Below are positions 36,060 through 48,850 of a stretch of 64,000 bases of DNA, piece by piece. The notes below the pieces were generated by a model that did not search any database, was not told where the DNA came from, and worked only from the letters and a program-made list of their open reading frames with translations. Numbering within the stretch: the first letter of the stretch is position 1; each line of letters begins with the position of its first letter. Made by a program: the position numbers and the translations under genes. The stretch comes from Dallia pectoralis (taxonomy: Eukaryota > Chordata > Actinopteri > Esociformes > Umbridae), in NCBI GenBank assembly GCA_029465975.1, contig CM055748.1, forward strand, positions 4,055,087-4,119,086. The letters are read 5' to 3'.

Positions 36060-36790
36060 ACACATATTTATTTACAGTGTCCTCAGAAAGTTTTCTGATC
36101 ACTTCACTTTCTCAACACTTTCTTTTATAAACTTATTTTATCGTTGATTACATTTGTTTCCCGCCTCATCCTTGATATAATTCCTCTACTAGTTTTGCAC
36201 ACCTCTTCCATGTAGACCTTCTCTGTCGGTGTGGAATGGGAGTTTCGCTTTACCGGCTATTTTCAGGTCTCTCTACAGATGTTTAATAGGGTACAAGTCC
36301 ATGCTTTGGTTGGACAACTCAAGGGTATTCATTCTGAGGTTCCATGCTCCCTGGATTTGTTTTTTTTTGTTTTAAATTAACTATCTGTATTTTTCTCAGT
36401 TAAGTTTTCCCACAATCCTGACAGTCTACCTGCCGAGCGGCTGAGAAACATCCCCATGTCATGACGCTCCCACCACCATGCTTTACAGTATAGGGAATAG
36501 GGATGGTATTAGCCAGGTGTTGAGCAGTAACTTGGTTTCGCCACCGGTACTACTCGGCCTCTCAGCCTAACAATTCGATTTGGGTTTTTATTCAGAACTG
36601 GCTTCTGTCCACCCACTCTACCTTAAAGAGCTGATTGGTGGTCCTGCAGAGATGGAGATCCTTCCTGCATGTTCTCTATAGAGAAGGGCTGACGTTCTGT
36701 TAGAGGGGGGTTCTTTGTTCCCTCACTGACCAGTGCTCTGTCTGCCCGTTTACTTAGTTTGGTTGGATAGCCAGCACAAGGAAGAAATTA
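36060..36790 (-). mobile_element. Tc1-like transposon remnant inside the dync2h1 relic
   Basis: Begins TTTACAGTGTCCTCAGAAAG, the same Tc1 terminus type as the element at 15,060. Internal matches follow (CTACAGATGTTTAATAGGGT; CATGACGCTCCCACCACCAT), typical of minus-strand Tc1 transposase DNA. It occupies the place, relative to exon 26, that the 15,060 element holds in the intact gene. The reading frame is decayed. Confidence 0.7.
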
Positions 36791-38395
36791 CGTTCTTTTA
36801 ATTATACCGTAACTGGTGTGTAATGAGGTTATATTTGCATTTACCAGGGTGAATTTGCATCAACCTCAACCTACAGAAGAAAAACAAGGGTGAGTTTGTG
36901 TATCGTTGTGTGTAGGATGTGCATGTAATCGTGTGTGTGTGTCCATGTAGACACACCTGCTCTTTAATCATGAGCTGGTGGCTCTCCATCATGAGCTCCA
37001 GTTTGTCCCACTTGGATCTGAGGGACGACAGAGAGTCCAGACCTCCTCCTGCTACGGCTCTCAGCAGGCGGTTCTCCTCTAGGAACTGGGGTAGGATCTA
37101 GAAAACAAGAGGACCCAGGAACCGTACAGCTCTCTCCTGACAATGTTACATTGCAGCTAAGATGCAATAATTAATGTATATATTTTTTTATGATCCAGAA
37201 TGAGGTAATTGTGTAATATGACTTGTGTGTCTAGAGAATGTGATAACGTGCTTAGACAAATTTCCATGATGCAATGCAGTCCTTGTCATGGGTTGACAGA
37301 ATTGAACATTATTCAGATACACAGGACACACAAACTTTCCCTCCATAGCTTAGTTACAGTAAGACAAGTAAAACATCAGAATGGGAAGTGAATAGAAAAA
37401 AAAGTTATGACAGTTGCTCTCTCAAATAAAAAAATGGAGCAACAAGATTTAGTCAAAGGTTTTTCTTCAGCAATCATATGCTGCGAATAATAATAATGTA
37501 TTCAACTTTCAAAGTGTCATTTATTATAAATCTAGCTTTTCTATTGTTCCATTTATTACATAATTAGCTTTGTATAATTTACATTTGTACAGACCTAGTT
37601 TTAGATCTGGGTTTCTCAATATCTGCAGGTAAAATGGTTAAGGGAAACCTGCTGATGATTTTAATTGCCCCCCTCCCAAAACATCTCAATTGAAATCTTA
37701 ATATAAGACAAACCCTGTACGTAGATCCTGTAGTCCATCCAGATGGTCCACACTCATCAAGTTCACCACCTTCTCAGTGAAGTCTGTGTGCCACTTCCTC
37801 AGTTTACGGTTCTCCGTGGAGAGTCTCTCTGCGGCCGACTGTGATTTTCCGATGTACACCTCCAGCTCTTTGGGATTGTCCCAGGTGATCTGCAGTTTCC
37901 TGCTGGACTCCTAAGACTGTGTGTGCCGATTGTGCTTCAGTTGGGAGATGGACTTTGTTACATTCCAAAAGGTGGTCATTAATGGACCGATGTGTACAAT
38001 TTCTACTCTACTAGCATGAATACAAGCAAAAAAATGACCAGTAGAAATCTGCAATTAATGTTTCGAGCTAATGTTTGAATACTGTCCATAATATTCTCAC
38101 TTCATGATGAATATTTTGGAGCTATGTATATTCTGTATATTGTTGTAATCCTGTTTTTACTTATTTTATTCTTCTTACTACGTAGTTGTGGCTTTTGTTT
38201 AAAGAATAACGACGAGTGGGGTCAAGTGGCCGTTATATGTATACGTATAAGTTCAAAGGGCAAACATGGTTGTCTGTTGTCTGATGTTCGATGGCGTTAT
38301 ACAAATGGGCCTCCCGACAAACAGAGTTACAGCTCAACACACACACAGAGTGTAAGAGTGTGTATATTTGTTTAGGGATAAGTGTGCCTGCCAAG

Positions 38396-40054
38396 ACAAT
38401 AAAGATGACATTGAAACACGATAAGCCTACATTTAGTCTATTGTATAGTTTGGGCAATGGGTTGTCTCGTACGTCTCGGCAAGACAAATGGTCGGAGATC
38501 ACACGTATCGCACATAAAAGCATTTGTAAGTAACCACAGAATAGAATTTCAAATTCTCCTTATAGTGGAAAAAGGAAGTGTACTGGTCTGATAAAAAAAA
38601 TCTAAGCACATGCTGATTAGTGTCTTAGTTTAAAATGATCTATAAATAGGATCTATGTAGCTCTACTACAGGTCCTGAAATGTAATAGGGACTGTTATGT
38701 CTACAACACTGAGACAACTGAAGGGTATTCCAGAAAACTGGAAATGTATTTTGCAGTTGTAACCTCAAATTAGCAATAAGATCCTTGCATCAGATTAATA
38801 CATTTTAGATAATGTTTACCTAGTGGTTGTAGTCAATTACAATACTTTCTTCCACCAATGTACAACAATATTTAGCCCTCTTTTGACTCCACTACGTCTA
38901 TAGAGGAGATAATTATTTTCGAAAATGAGTAGTCTCTTAGAAAGTCAACATCATGATCTGTGTATTAATTGCACAACACCAATAAGCATCTGTAAAAATA
39001 CACCCTGTTAATTGTTTATGAGGTCTTCTAAAATACAAACTAAAATCCATTGAAAGAAATGTTAGACTAGCCTGTAGTTGTCTTAGATTGTAAATCTACT
39101 GTTTACTGATGCTGGAATGAGAACAAGACCTTGGGGTTTAGCAGGCCCTGTTTCTAGTTAGGACTGTGGTTACAACACATGGTGCCAGGCTACAAACAAT
39201 ATTATCTATGAGTACAGCTACAGACAGCTCCAAGGTCAAGTTGCATGTGTGTATCTGTAATGGCTCTTTCTGTTAGTGCCAAACCGAGACACGTACAGTA
39301 GTTCACACCAGGAGGTCTGTTCGCATCGACCTAGAAGTATGGTTTCCATGACGATGTAACATTCAGATTTTCGCGAGAACCTCATTTTCTTGAGAATGTC
39401 CTTTTTGTTTTGTATGACAGCTTGTTTTCTTTGAACAAGCACAAACTATTTTGGGAACTGACCAGGGAGGCTTATAAGGAAACAGTAACACTGTCAATTT
39501 GGTACAACTCCTTGTCACCATGTGATGAATTCATTGAAATAGTAAACTGCCGTTTGAGTTTGAGAGTACCTCGAAAATTTTCCTGCATTGTTTTTTCGTA
39601 AATACTGACAGCTGTCTCATGTCCATCTCGTTTTGTGTCATTTTAATGGTGACCTTCTTCAATGCTGCGTTTCAAACGCAGGAGTGCGTTTCAATTAACC
39701 TAATAGTGTTTTTTTTCGAGATCCAGCCATTCTGTAATGAAAAACTCAGTGAATCCTTTTTCTGGTTCTCAGGGTGCTGGATATGTTCAGGGAATCCCTA
39801 TTTATCTTCTGTAATACCCCTCTCGTCTATTTGACCTTCTCAAATCTCTGAGCCATCCTGGTGGCGTTGCTCGTAGTTCCACATCCGTCTACTTACACTC
39901 CGAATCCCGCTGTTTACAGACCACGTTGACTCTCGGAATCTCACAGATAGGAAAGTGTCCTAAAAAAGTTTCCCACCACTCAGCGGCAATTTTAGAACAA
40001 CACTCTCAAAAGCAAATTGTGTTTAGTTTCAGTTCTCATTTGAGTGTGCATCTT
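38396..40054. other. Unassigned sequence inside the dync2h1 relic
   Basis: By position it should correspond to introns and exons 12-6 of dync2h1, but I recognise none. Either deleted and replaced or diverged beyond recognition. No mobile element identified. Confidence 0.4.
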
Positions 40055-40197
40055 ACCAATGACATTCTGATGTCCAAGCACACATCATTTACGAGATGGA
40101 TTGTGGTGATTCTGCCTCCAGGACATTAGGGTGCAGGTTATGTTCTGTAATCACCGTGGGACGTAGCTTAAAAAAGACCAGAACCTTCTCTTGGCTC

Positions 40198-41310
40198 CTG
40201 TATAACACAGCGATATACAGAAAAAAATTTATAATGGTTTGCGGTTTAAGATAACAATATACTGTCAGTAGCTAAATATGACCTGATTAGCTGGCAAGGT
40301 GTGAAAAAAGAAACAAACAAGTTAATTTGTGTTTGTGTGCGTTGATCTATACAGTACAATTACGTCAGGGCTTGGGATCTATATATTTTTTTTTTGCACA
40401 ACATAAAATAGTCATATTTATTATATATTATGGTGGTGTCACTGCTCGTGTCTCATAACATGGGTTGACAGGAACCAAAAGCGGAGTAGGTGTTAAAGCT
40501 TGAGTCATTGCAATATAGTGTGCAGAAGTGTACTGAGGCAAAACAACCAGACAAACACGTAACTAGTTTTCTAAACCAAACACACGTAACACCAAACATT
40601 ACTAGACAAAAACATTGGGCAACGGGAAGACCTGTATACACGGTAAAAAGGATATAGGGAACAGGTGTGTAGAATAAGACATGACATTCTGGGTCAGCGT
40701 TCAGTTGCGGAAGGGAAACGGGACCATGGCAGCTAGTCGGCCAACATCAAAGAGAAACGAAGCTGGGATGTACCAGTTTGGGCCGGAGTAGTTTCCCTAG
40801 AATTTAAATTCAGAAATTGATATATGCAAAACTGTAAAGTTGTATTTCACATATTGAATAACTAACCAGGAATATTCTTGAACTCTATTTTAAATATGTT
40901 TTGAAATGAATGAATAGAATATTTCATTCAGTTTGAAGTAATTATTAAAATTCCAAAATCATTATATTTACTGTACTACATTGTTTCAACATGGTTAACA
41001 TTGCATTCATGCTTTTAGGTGCATTCAGATTCAGATTCAGTTTGGAATTGTTATTTTCAGGGTAAAAGTGTGTGTAAATCAATCAAAAACATGCAGTGTT
41101 CAAAAATGGTTTAATAATAATTTCAATCAATTGTGATTATTAGCATTTATGTTTTTTCCAAACGCACAACACAATTGATAAGATAATATTTGCTGTACAG
41201 TACCCTCCAGAATTATTAATAAAATAAACTATAAAAATAAAACATGGGTTTACATTTTTAGTATTTGCACCCTCTTCTTTTCTTGGTTACAGCACATAAT
41301 CATAATAGGA
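40198..41310. other. Unassigned AT-rich sequence in relic intron 1
   Basis: No gene or element recognised. It lies between the exon 2 relic and the long CA array. Confidence 0.4.
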
Positions 41311-41315
41311 CTAGG

Positions 41316-41318
<3 letters not shown>

Positions 41319-41402
<84 letters not shown>
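41319..41402. repeat. Long perfect (CA)n microsatellite
   Basis: About 42 uninterrupted CA units; expected to be highly polymorphic. Confidence 0.97.
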
Positions 41403-41407
<5 letters not shown>

Positions 41408-42384
41408 GTAGCAGGCATACTGGAAATCCTTGTCAACCAAGGCCAGTTCCCTATTACACGTCTGCAATAGTTTCCCAATACTCACATATACAGATACATT
41501 TGCTTTTTTAAGAAAGTGAGGAAAAGCTTTTACTCTGTTGCCGAGGAGTTTGTGAGGATCTTTTTCCAGAAGAATCACAAAAAAACTGTTTAAATTCAAC
41601 AGAGGTGCTTTCAAACGGAATGTAAAGATCCACCAAAAGGGATTCCCTCAGCTTTCTCCATTTCCTAAAAAGAGAAATAGTTCTAACGATGACCTTTGGA
41701 CAAACATATTGTTAGGAGATAAACTATTACCGCAGAAGTCCTCTCTGTAGTTCGCCCTTTAAAGGAAATAAAAAATGCAATTCATTAGCATTTTACCATT
41801 GTTTATGTACGCAGCCAGCAACATGACAGACATTTGTGGAACTAGCAGACGCAATCAGCAGCTACATCTCCAGACATTTTACCGCTGGATTAGCTCGGTT
41901 GTATAAGAAGAAGAATCCATCCCCTTACAACAATTTGGGTTTCATCACTCATCATTCTGGTGTGTCAACATTTCCCGGTGTAAATGTATGTGCTAAGAGT
42001 ATAAGAGACATAACTGAACCATTGTCAGCCAGAGAGAGCCTGACCATAGCACCGTTTCCTTCCATGTCTGCGAGAGGCTTGTCTCAACTAATCTAAACTG
42101 TAATAAACTGTTATTTACTGTTAAGTAAACACTTCTTCGTTCTGATTTTTAAGTCTGAATTCCGTGTCTGCTGTTATTCCAGTGTTTGCAACATTGATAA
42201 GTGTAGAGGAACAGAAATTCCATCACAGGAGACAAGACTGTGTTGTCTTGATACAGAATCCTGTTTGAAAAGAATAATCCGGCGGAGGTTATGGATTTGT
42301 GCAATTAGAGGTGCGACAGAGAGCTCGTCATAGAATAGCAGCTGTCAAAATAATCCGCTCGTCTTTGAAGCGAACATTTAATTA

Positions 42385-42600
42385 CAGGTTAGAATAGAAT
42401 AGACTAGAATAGACCAATATTGTCAGTTGTACAACTGAATGCCTTCAACTGAAATGTGTTCTCTGCATTTTACCCAACCCTGAGGTGCAGGGGGCAGCCC
42501 TAATCAGTTACCTGATTTGACTTCCACGTCACGGCGTCCGGGGAGCATTTTAGGGTTAACTGTCTTGCTCAAGGACAGAACGACGCCTTTGTACCTTTGT
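42385..42600. mobile_element. Retroposon-like dispersed repeat fragment
   Basis: Contains TGCATTTTACCCAACCCTGA, GCAGGGGGCAGCCCTAATCA and GTTAACTGTCTTGCTCAAGG, blocks that recur in salmonid-type dispersed repeats. No tRNA-like head is visible; only the body is present. Confidence 0.45.
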
Positions 42601-43239
42601 TGTTCATTTTTTGGTGGGTGATCTAAACAGTTATGGGGTTGAAAAGTAGAGCATTGTAAATATATAGGCTACTTTAATTGACATGAAATAGTTAAATAGC
42701 TAAATATTATTTTAGAAATAGATTTCAAGTTCCCCTGAGGCATTAGGAACTGTGAAATGGTCATCCACAACATTCTGTTTCACGGGGGAACAAATATCGG
42801 GTGACACATGCCTAACTCCCCTAATCATGCCAGCGGGCACAACTGCCCGAGGCCAGACATCCGGATAAAGGCACTGGAGTGATAGTTAAATGCACAGTCA
42901 CAATTATGAACCAGTACAACACATCACAAGTTATCAAAAGGGTGGGAGGAGAGCAGGAACAGAGGATGTTGCCGTAGGACAGAGTGAGTCTCTCAAATCA
43001 AAGAAAGCATACATGAAGATCCTGTGTTCTGGGTTTTAATCTGGCCTGTAACGAGCAGCCCTGAACGATATTTATTCCCCGCAGACACATTTTCATCATT
43101 GAGAAAAATCAATGGCAAACAAAATGTGACAGACAAGGCTCTCAAACAAACCAACTGTTGAAATAGTTTGAATGGATTTACTTCCAACACAAACAGGGTG
43201 AAATAAAGGACTCATTGGCAACACATGGGTGAACTTCCT

Positions 43240-43840
43240 CATTGAATTGGCTTTACACGCATCACATTGTTCTGTGTGATCACTGTGTTTTGAGGAACAC
43301 GATGAAACGTTCAAAGTCAATGAAATACACACGACAGGATGTTGGGTTGGCTGATTCATGTGCGACGGCAACCAAGGCTATCCAGTCTGGTCCAATCCGA
43401 ACGTCACGTAGAGGGCCGGCTCCATGTGTTACCTGGGGAAGTGATGGCACCAGGACGAACTGTGGGAAGACAACAAGCGGTGGAGGGAGTGTGACGCTCT
43501 AGGTTCTGTTAATGTTCTGTTGGATGTGGATGTCAATTTGACTGGTGTCACCAACCTAAACATCGTTGCAAACCGGGTGCACCCCTTCATGGTGACGGTA
43601 TTCCCTGATGAAAGTGACGTCTTTCAGCCAGATAATGCTCCCTGACACACTGCACACATTGTTTGGGAATAGTTTGAGGAACATGATGAAGAGTTCAAGG
43701 TGTTTTCCTAGCCTTCAAATTCCCAAGATATCAATCTGATTGAGCGTCTGTGGGATGTGCTGGACCTTGTATTTAAGCTGTGAATACCCCATTCTCGACC
43801 ATCTTTGAAAAAGTCCCTGATCTGATATATATATATATCA
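43240..43840 (+). mobile_element. Decayed Tc1-like transposase
   Basis: In the plus direction it encodes broken pieces of a Tc1/mariner catalytic domain: HPFMVTVFPDES, QPDNAP then a stop, FEEHDEEFKVF, and a degraded copy of the DLNPIEHLWDVL motif (INLIERLWDVLD) at about 43,733-43,768. Stops interrupt every segment. A second, shorter partial copy of the FEEHDE region appears near 43,292. It is inserted in what was intron 1 of the dync2h1 relic. Confidence 0.7.
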
Positions 43841-44261
43841 TGTATAATTTGCAGTCTAACACTATTTACTGTTGTTAGTCAACAACAAGGGGAGCACATC
43901 AACTCTAACCAAAAAAATAGAATTTGATTATCGGTACATTCAAAATACCAGATTTAATAATTTTGTCAGTACTTTAGCATCATGGCTACGTTAGCCAGGA
44001 GAACAGCTAGCAGTTTTCCATTATAGACTGCTACTAATAACCATTGCATTTAGCTATACTGTACACAACATGGGCTCCTATGTGCTATAAATATGCACTG
44101 GGCATGTTGATTGAGCTTATATTCGAGAGTTGACAGAACCCGTCGTGTATCACATCATATACTGACTATGACCAGAACATATTTTGGTGTGGGTGAAGTA
44201 GGGTTTTCAATTTGATGCTGATGACGTTATTTATAGACTGCTGCCACATGTTTGGCTCAAG

Positions 44262-44430
44262 GTGGTAAGTCAAAAAGGGTTCTTCCTAGGACTTTCTGGT
44301 TAGATTCTACTTATAAACCCTTTCTACCGAAACGGTTCTTCCTAGAACCTCTGGAGTATGTTGAGCGCTGCAAAAATAAACATTATTGGTTTAAAACCCT
44401 GGTGGTTCTCCCTAAAATTCCCTTTAGCGA
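44262..44430. mobile_element. Possible MITE-like fragment
   Basis: Contains repeated GGTTCTTCCTAG-type blocks (AAGGGTTCTTCCTAGGACTT, AACGGTTCTTCCTAGAACCT), as in short dispersed fish repeats with GGTTCT motifs. No terminal inverted repeat could be fixed. Confidence 0.3.
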
Positions 44431-45890
44431 TTTTAAGGAAATCTCTCTTTTTTATACAATTGTTTTCTTAAACCACCAATAAAATGTTAGGTGTACAAGC
44501 ATCAACATACAGTTTTAAGACAAAGCATACTATACTTTCCTTCTTGCTATTTACAAAATATTTTCTAAGGAAAAACAAGAATTCAGTTTAAGAAATAATA
44601 TTGAATGTGTTGACATTAAAGAAAATCTTACAAGGTTTTTAGAAAAAAATTACAATATGACAAAGTCTATTAAAATCCACAAAATCTAAAAAGTGGGACT
44701 GAAGTGATTTAGAATGTCCTAGCGGTAAGTTAGCAATGCTTGAAACGCCAGTATGAGAACTGTGGTCTGTGTAACATATGAATCAAGGAGAAGTAGTAGT
44801 AGTAGTAGCAGCAAGAGAAGAAATGTAATTTTGAAATACAGAAAATAAATTAATGCCTAAGGCCAACAGGAGAAAAACACATGTGGTAAATGCAAACGGA
44901 TGACACAAGTGATTGCGAGTCTAGTTACTTTAAATTTAAACAAACACAGCAAACAGTAACATAAAAACCCGCTTGAAGAGCCTTACTAAAGCAGGTCTAA
45001 CATATTCCACACACCAACATGGAGGACTTGACAGGCAACAGTGAAGCACAAAGACTCGGGGAACTGAGGGAATATATTTACACTTACTAATGACTAAACT
45101 GGACCTGGGGTTTGTGTGATTGGAACAACAAGACAAGGCAATGACAGAATCACAGGATGCGTTCATGGTGGTTTGAAAACTGGGAAACACAGGGTGAGTC
45201 TTCAGCCTACCGTGAAAGTGATAAACTGTGGTTGAGGAACTGGTGGTGGCTAGTACACGGAGGAAGACGTGAGCCACTGCTCAGGCGTAGGCCAGGGAGA
45301 CATTACAGATATAGCTCTTTTTTTGGGAACAAGTTTTTGCCGTAAAATCCTTCCACTTGGTGATGCCTCCTGGAAACACAATGTCCATTTTCCCTGCTGT
45401 GTTGTTTACACATTTAATTAATACATTTGAATTAAACACGGCAAAGCCTCCAAAAGTTCATATCACGGAAGCCAGTGTTTTAGACATAAGGAAGTGGATG
45501 TTCTAGTTTGAATGTAAAAAAAATACATTTTAGGTGTGTCAGAACTGACAAAGAACCGTGGCGTTTGTACAACTCCAAAGCAAATGAGGAAGAACCTTTG
45601 CATTTCACTGGACCCTATATCAAGAACAACTTTTTTCCATCTTAGTAAAATAAAGCATGTAAAATGTACATAAAAAAATTATGATGCAAATGCATTATAT
45701 TGTGACTAATAGTAATATAAAATAATTAGTTAAGCAGACTACATGAATATCCTTGTGATTTCTGTACCTTGTCAAGTTCCTGCTTAGTAGAAAATAATAT
45801 TTTCTCATCTGGTTAGATATGAAAAAAGAAAGTAGTATATTGGTGTGTGTCTGTGTTCATGTGTATTGCTGTAGAACTATATTTAATGAC
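44431..45890. other. Unassigned AT-rich sequence
   Basis: Contains only a short (AGT)n run at 44,797-44,810. No gene or element recognised. Confidence 0.4.
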
Positions 45891-46082
45891 CCAGTTCACC
45901 TTTTTTGCCAAGCACATGCCCATCTCATGTTTGTTGACAGCAAATACAAATCATTCTGTCCATCTGAAGAACTGTTCTGTTATTTTGAACCATCCAGCAA
46001 TGACGACAGCTTGAGGCGGAAGTAGAGCTCTGTCGTGGTGAGGGTATAATTCGTGCAGACGTCATCTGAGCCGGGAGACATC

Positions 46083-47894
46083 TTTCACTTCTATTTTTCA
46101 GTTTATTTATCTACATTTTTTAACACATCACATGTCTTATGTCACGTTGATCAGTTTACTGACGTCCCGGCACTACCAAGTGGTCTGGCCAGCTTAAGCA
46201 CAAGTCAGTCAATGTTGGTTTATCTGACCACACTGGGTCTAAACATGGAATGGTAACTTAAACCTTATACCTTGATGTGCATGTATGTTTCAGGAGTAAG
46301 TATAAATATAAAGTACAAAATTAGAATCAAGTACAAAAAGGTCAAGTGTCTTTGGTATTCAGAAACCTTAACTTTCTGCACATTTTGTTGTGTTACTAGA
46401 CAAAGCACAAACACGTTTTCAGTAATGCATTGAATATAACAGAACTCTAAGAACGTTAATGTCGACAAGCATTCAGCCCTTCATTTAGTTATTTGTTAAA
46501 GTGCTTTTGGCAGTGATCCCACATCAGTGATCGGTGCTAAACTGCCACAGAGAGACACAATACCGGTAATGGTCTTTTATTTACCGACACACGAGCATTA
46601 GAGCCACACAACGCCCCGTGACGTCAGAGTCACGTAACAGGCTGCGTCGCTGTGCACGCGCACGTCTGTGTGGAGCTGTCAGGAAGTGGCAGATATTGAT
46701 ATTACGCAGGTAGCCCTCCTCGTCTGAGAGAGAACAGTATAAAGATAGGAGAGAACCGAAGGTAAGGTGCTGGCTAGCAAGCAACATTAGAGATTCAGCA
46801 ACAACAATATGCCACTTCTGGTTTTCGTTATTCGCCTTCAAAATAAAAGTATTGTGTGAAAAGCTATATGCGTGATATTAATTCAGATTTTTTTGCAAAG
46901 TTTGTATCGGGGACTAACTACCTGTTACTGTTAAAATTGTATTTTAAATAAGGTATAGAGTGTAATATGGGAAATCTTTAGAGCAACACTAAATTCCTAA
47001 TTTCATTATATTATTGTAGCGAGTTTGCCCCCCCCCCCCCACAATTAACAATTAGATTTTCATGGGCAAACTACTAGCTTGGTTCCAAAAATGCACCCTA
47101 TGGGGAAAGAAAATGCCTAAAAGGTCAAAAGTAGAGTCGGTTCTCCTTTTACATCAAGGAGAAAGTTCAGGGAATCCCTTTAAAATCACCACAACCTCTC
47201 GGAAGACACAAGATTTATTGTAAAACATTCGTCATTTTACCGTTGTCATGATCTCATTCCTTAGCCAAGGTAAGATATCCTACAAGAGAATGAGAGACGA
47301 GGTGGAATGGGAAGAGTTTGTTTGGGGATTTCTGCTATTCATTTCTGGAAGTCTGAAGGGATTTCCCAGACCTCTGCTTGGGTAGAACCACTCTCCTTAT
47401 CTGTACAAGAATGTTCTGCTCTTTATTCTAGCCTAAATAGAACCAAGTAAATGCAACGAAGCGGAGAAGAGGGAGTACAAACAGATTCTTGAGCAGTAAG
47501 GGAGTTGATGAGGATGAATGTGTGTGCATGAATAGGTTATTTATGTATTATGCACTGATAAAAGGAAGGAAACATGTATCATCACAGTATAGCATCAACT
47601 AATCTTCAGGGATAAAAATCTGTCCAGTATGAATCAATGTCACCTGTTTCGGTGCAAATGAAAGTGACAACAGGCAACAGCAAGACAAACCCTAAAAAGG
47701 GAATGGTTTTACAAGTGGTGCCCACAGATAATTGCTCTCTCCTTATTCTTCCAGATTTTTTCTTTAGTTTTGCACATTACTAGTGCACTTGTCACTACAC
47801 GAGGCGGAACCTGCAGCCCCTTCAGGTTGCACAGGTAGTCCTGTTCCTCCTTACGTGGCATGACGGCCCGATGTCCACTAATTGGATCTGTGCT
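46083..47894. other. Region upstream of the dync2h1 relic
   Basis: Mostly AT-rich with no gene. A CpG-rich patch with a CRE-like site at 46,600-46,690 and a TATA-like sequence near 46,738 stand out (separate entry). A run of twelve C occurs at 47,030. Confidence 0.4.
46600..46770 (+). promoter_or_regulatory. Possible orphan promoter: CpG patch, CRE and TATA-like box
   Basis: A perfect palindromic CRE TGACGTCA at 46,619-46,626 lies in a CpG-rich stretch (GGCTGCGTCGCTGTGCACGC). It is followed by GTATAAAGATAG near 46,738 and a donor-like AACCGAAG|GTAAGG at about 46,762. No coding exon follows that I can recognise. It could be the remains of a transposon LTR or an orphan promoter. Confidence 0.3.
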
Positions 47895-48583
47895 CCAGCC
47901 ACCAATAAACAGACCAGCCACCAATAAACAGACCAGCCACCAATAAACAGACCAGCCCCCAATAAACAGACCAGCCACCAATAAACAGACCAGCCCCCAA
48001 TAAACAGACCAGCCACCAATAAACAGACCAGCCACCAATAAACAGACCAGCCACCAATAAACAGACCAGCCCCCAATAAACAGACCAGCCACCAATAAAC
48101 AGACCAGCCACCAATAAACAGACCAGCCACCAATAAACAGACCAGCCACCAATAAACAGACCAGCCACCAATAAACAGACCAGCCACCAATACACAGACC
48201 AGCCCCCAATAAACAGACCAGCCACCAATAAACAGACCAGCCACCAATACACAGACCAGCCCCCAATAAACAGACCAGCCACCAATAAACAGACCAGCCA
48301 CCAATAAACAGACCAGCCACCAATAAACAGACCAGCCACCAATACACAGACCAGCCACCAATACACAGACCAGCCACCAATAAACAGACCAGCCACCAAT
48401 AAACAGACCAGCCACCAATACACAGACCAGCCACCAATAAACAGACCAGCCACCAATAAACAGACCAGCCACCAATACACAGACCAGCCACCAATAAACA
48501 GACCAGCCACCAATAAACAGACCAGCCACCAATACACAGACCAGCCACCAATAAACAGACCAGCCACCAATAAACAGACCAGC
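47895..48583. repeat. 19-bp minisatellite
   Basis: About 36 copies of CCAGCCACCAATAAACAGA with three unit variants (CCAGCCCCC; AATACACAGA; the common form). Because 19 is not a multiple of three and the unit lacks minus-strand stops, all three minus frames stay open and spell the same hydrophobic 19-residue repeat. That is a by-product of the array, not a gene. Confidence 0.96.
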
Positions 48584-48850
48584 CATGTACCTGACACCGC
48601 CAAGTAGTTCCTACACACCATCCAGGAGTTCACTGATGCCCTGATCCAGGTCTGGGATCTCCAATTTTATCAGGAGCATGCCCAGACGCTGTCGTGAGTG
48701 CATACAGGCACTTGGGACACACACACACCAGTGAGTCACATTGTGAGTTGTCGTGATGAAATTCAAGATGACAGCCTGTGATTTCAATTGTTTACTTTCA
48801 TTTGGGGAGTTTAAGCCAGCCCTCATTCGGTTTATGATTTTAGTTTTCAT
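48584..48850. mobile_element. Transposon-derived fragment split by the 19-bp array
   Basis: Contains ATCAGGAGCATGCCCAGACG, GTGAGTGCATACAGGCACTT and GTCGTGATGAAATTCA, blocks I associate with a common teleost repeat 3' end. The matching upstream part may be 47,800-47,890, so the minisatellite seems to have expanded inside the element. The family cannot be named with certainty. Confidence 0.4.

Larger units (their letters stand above)
35813..46082 (-). pseudogene. Decayed partial copy of dync2h1 (exons 26 to 1)
   Basis: Collinear relics, same strand and order as the intact gene: exon 26 start plus intron 25 (35,813-35,960, matches 14,692-14,840); intron 20/exon 20/intron 19 (36,855-37,170, matches 17,230-17,545); intron 19 to intron 18 with exon 19 deleted (37,195-37,430, matches 17,790-18,290); exon 14 and flank (37,708-37,985, matches 22,540-22,830, with a deletion of about 20 bases); exon 13 edge (38,285-38,395); exon 5 edge fused to exon 2 (40,055-40,197); exon 1 (45,891-46,082). 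Intronic homology shows this is a DNA-level duplication, not a retrocopy. Exons 3, 4, 6-12, 15-19 and 21-25 are gone or unrecognisable, and remaining pieces carry deletions, so no motor product is possible. Confidence 0.85.

Noticed and set aside
35813..46082. Second functional dynein heavy chain gene
   Set aside because: Only scattered exon pieces with internal deletions and fused exons remain; most exons are absent.
47709..48633. Overlapping minus-strand proteins of 250-280 residues with a 19-residue hydrophobic repeat
   Set aside because: They arise from the 19-bp minisatellite being stop-free in three frames; no start context, splice sites or family similarity.
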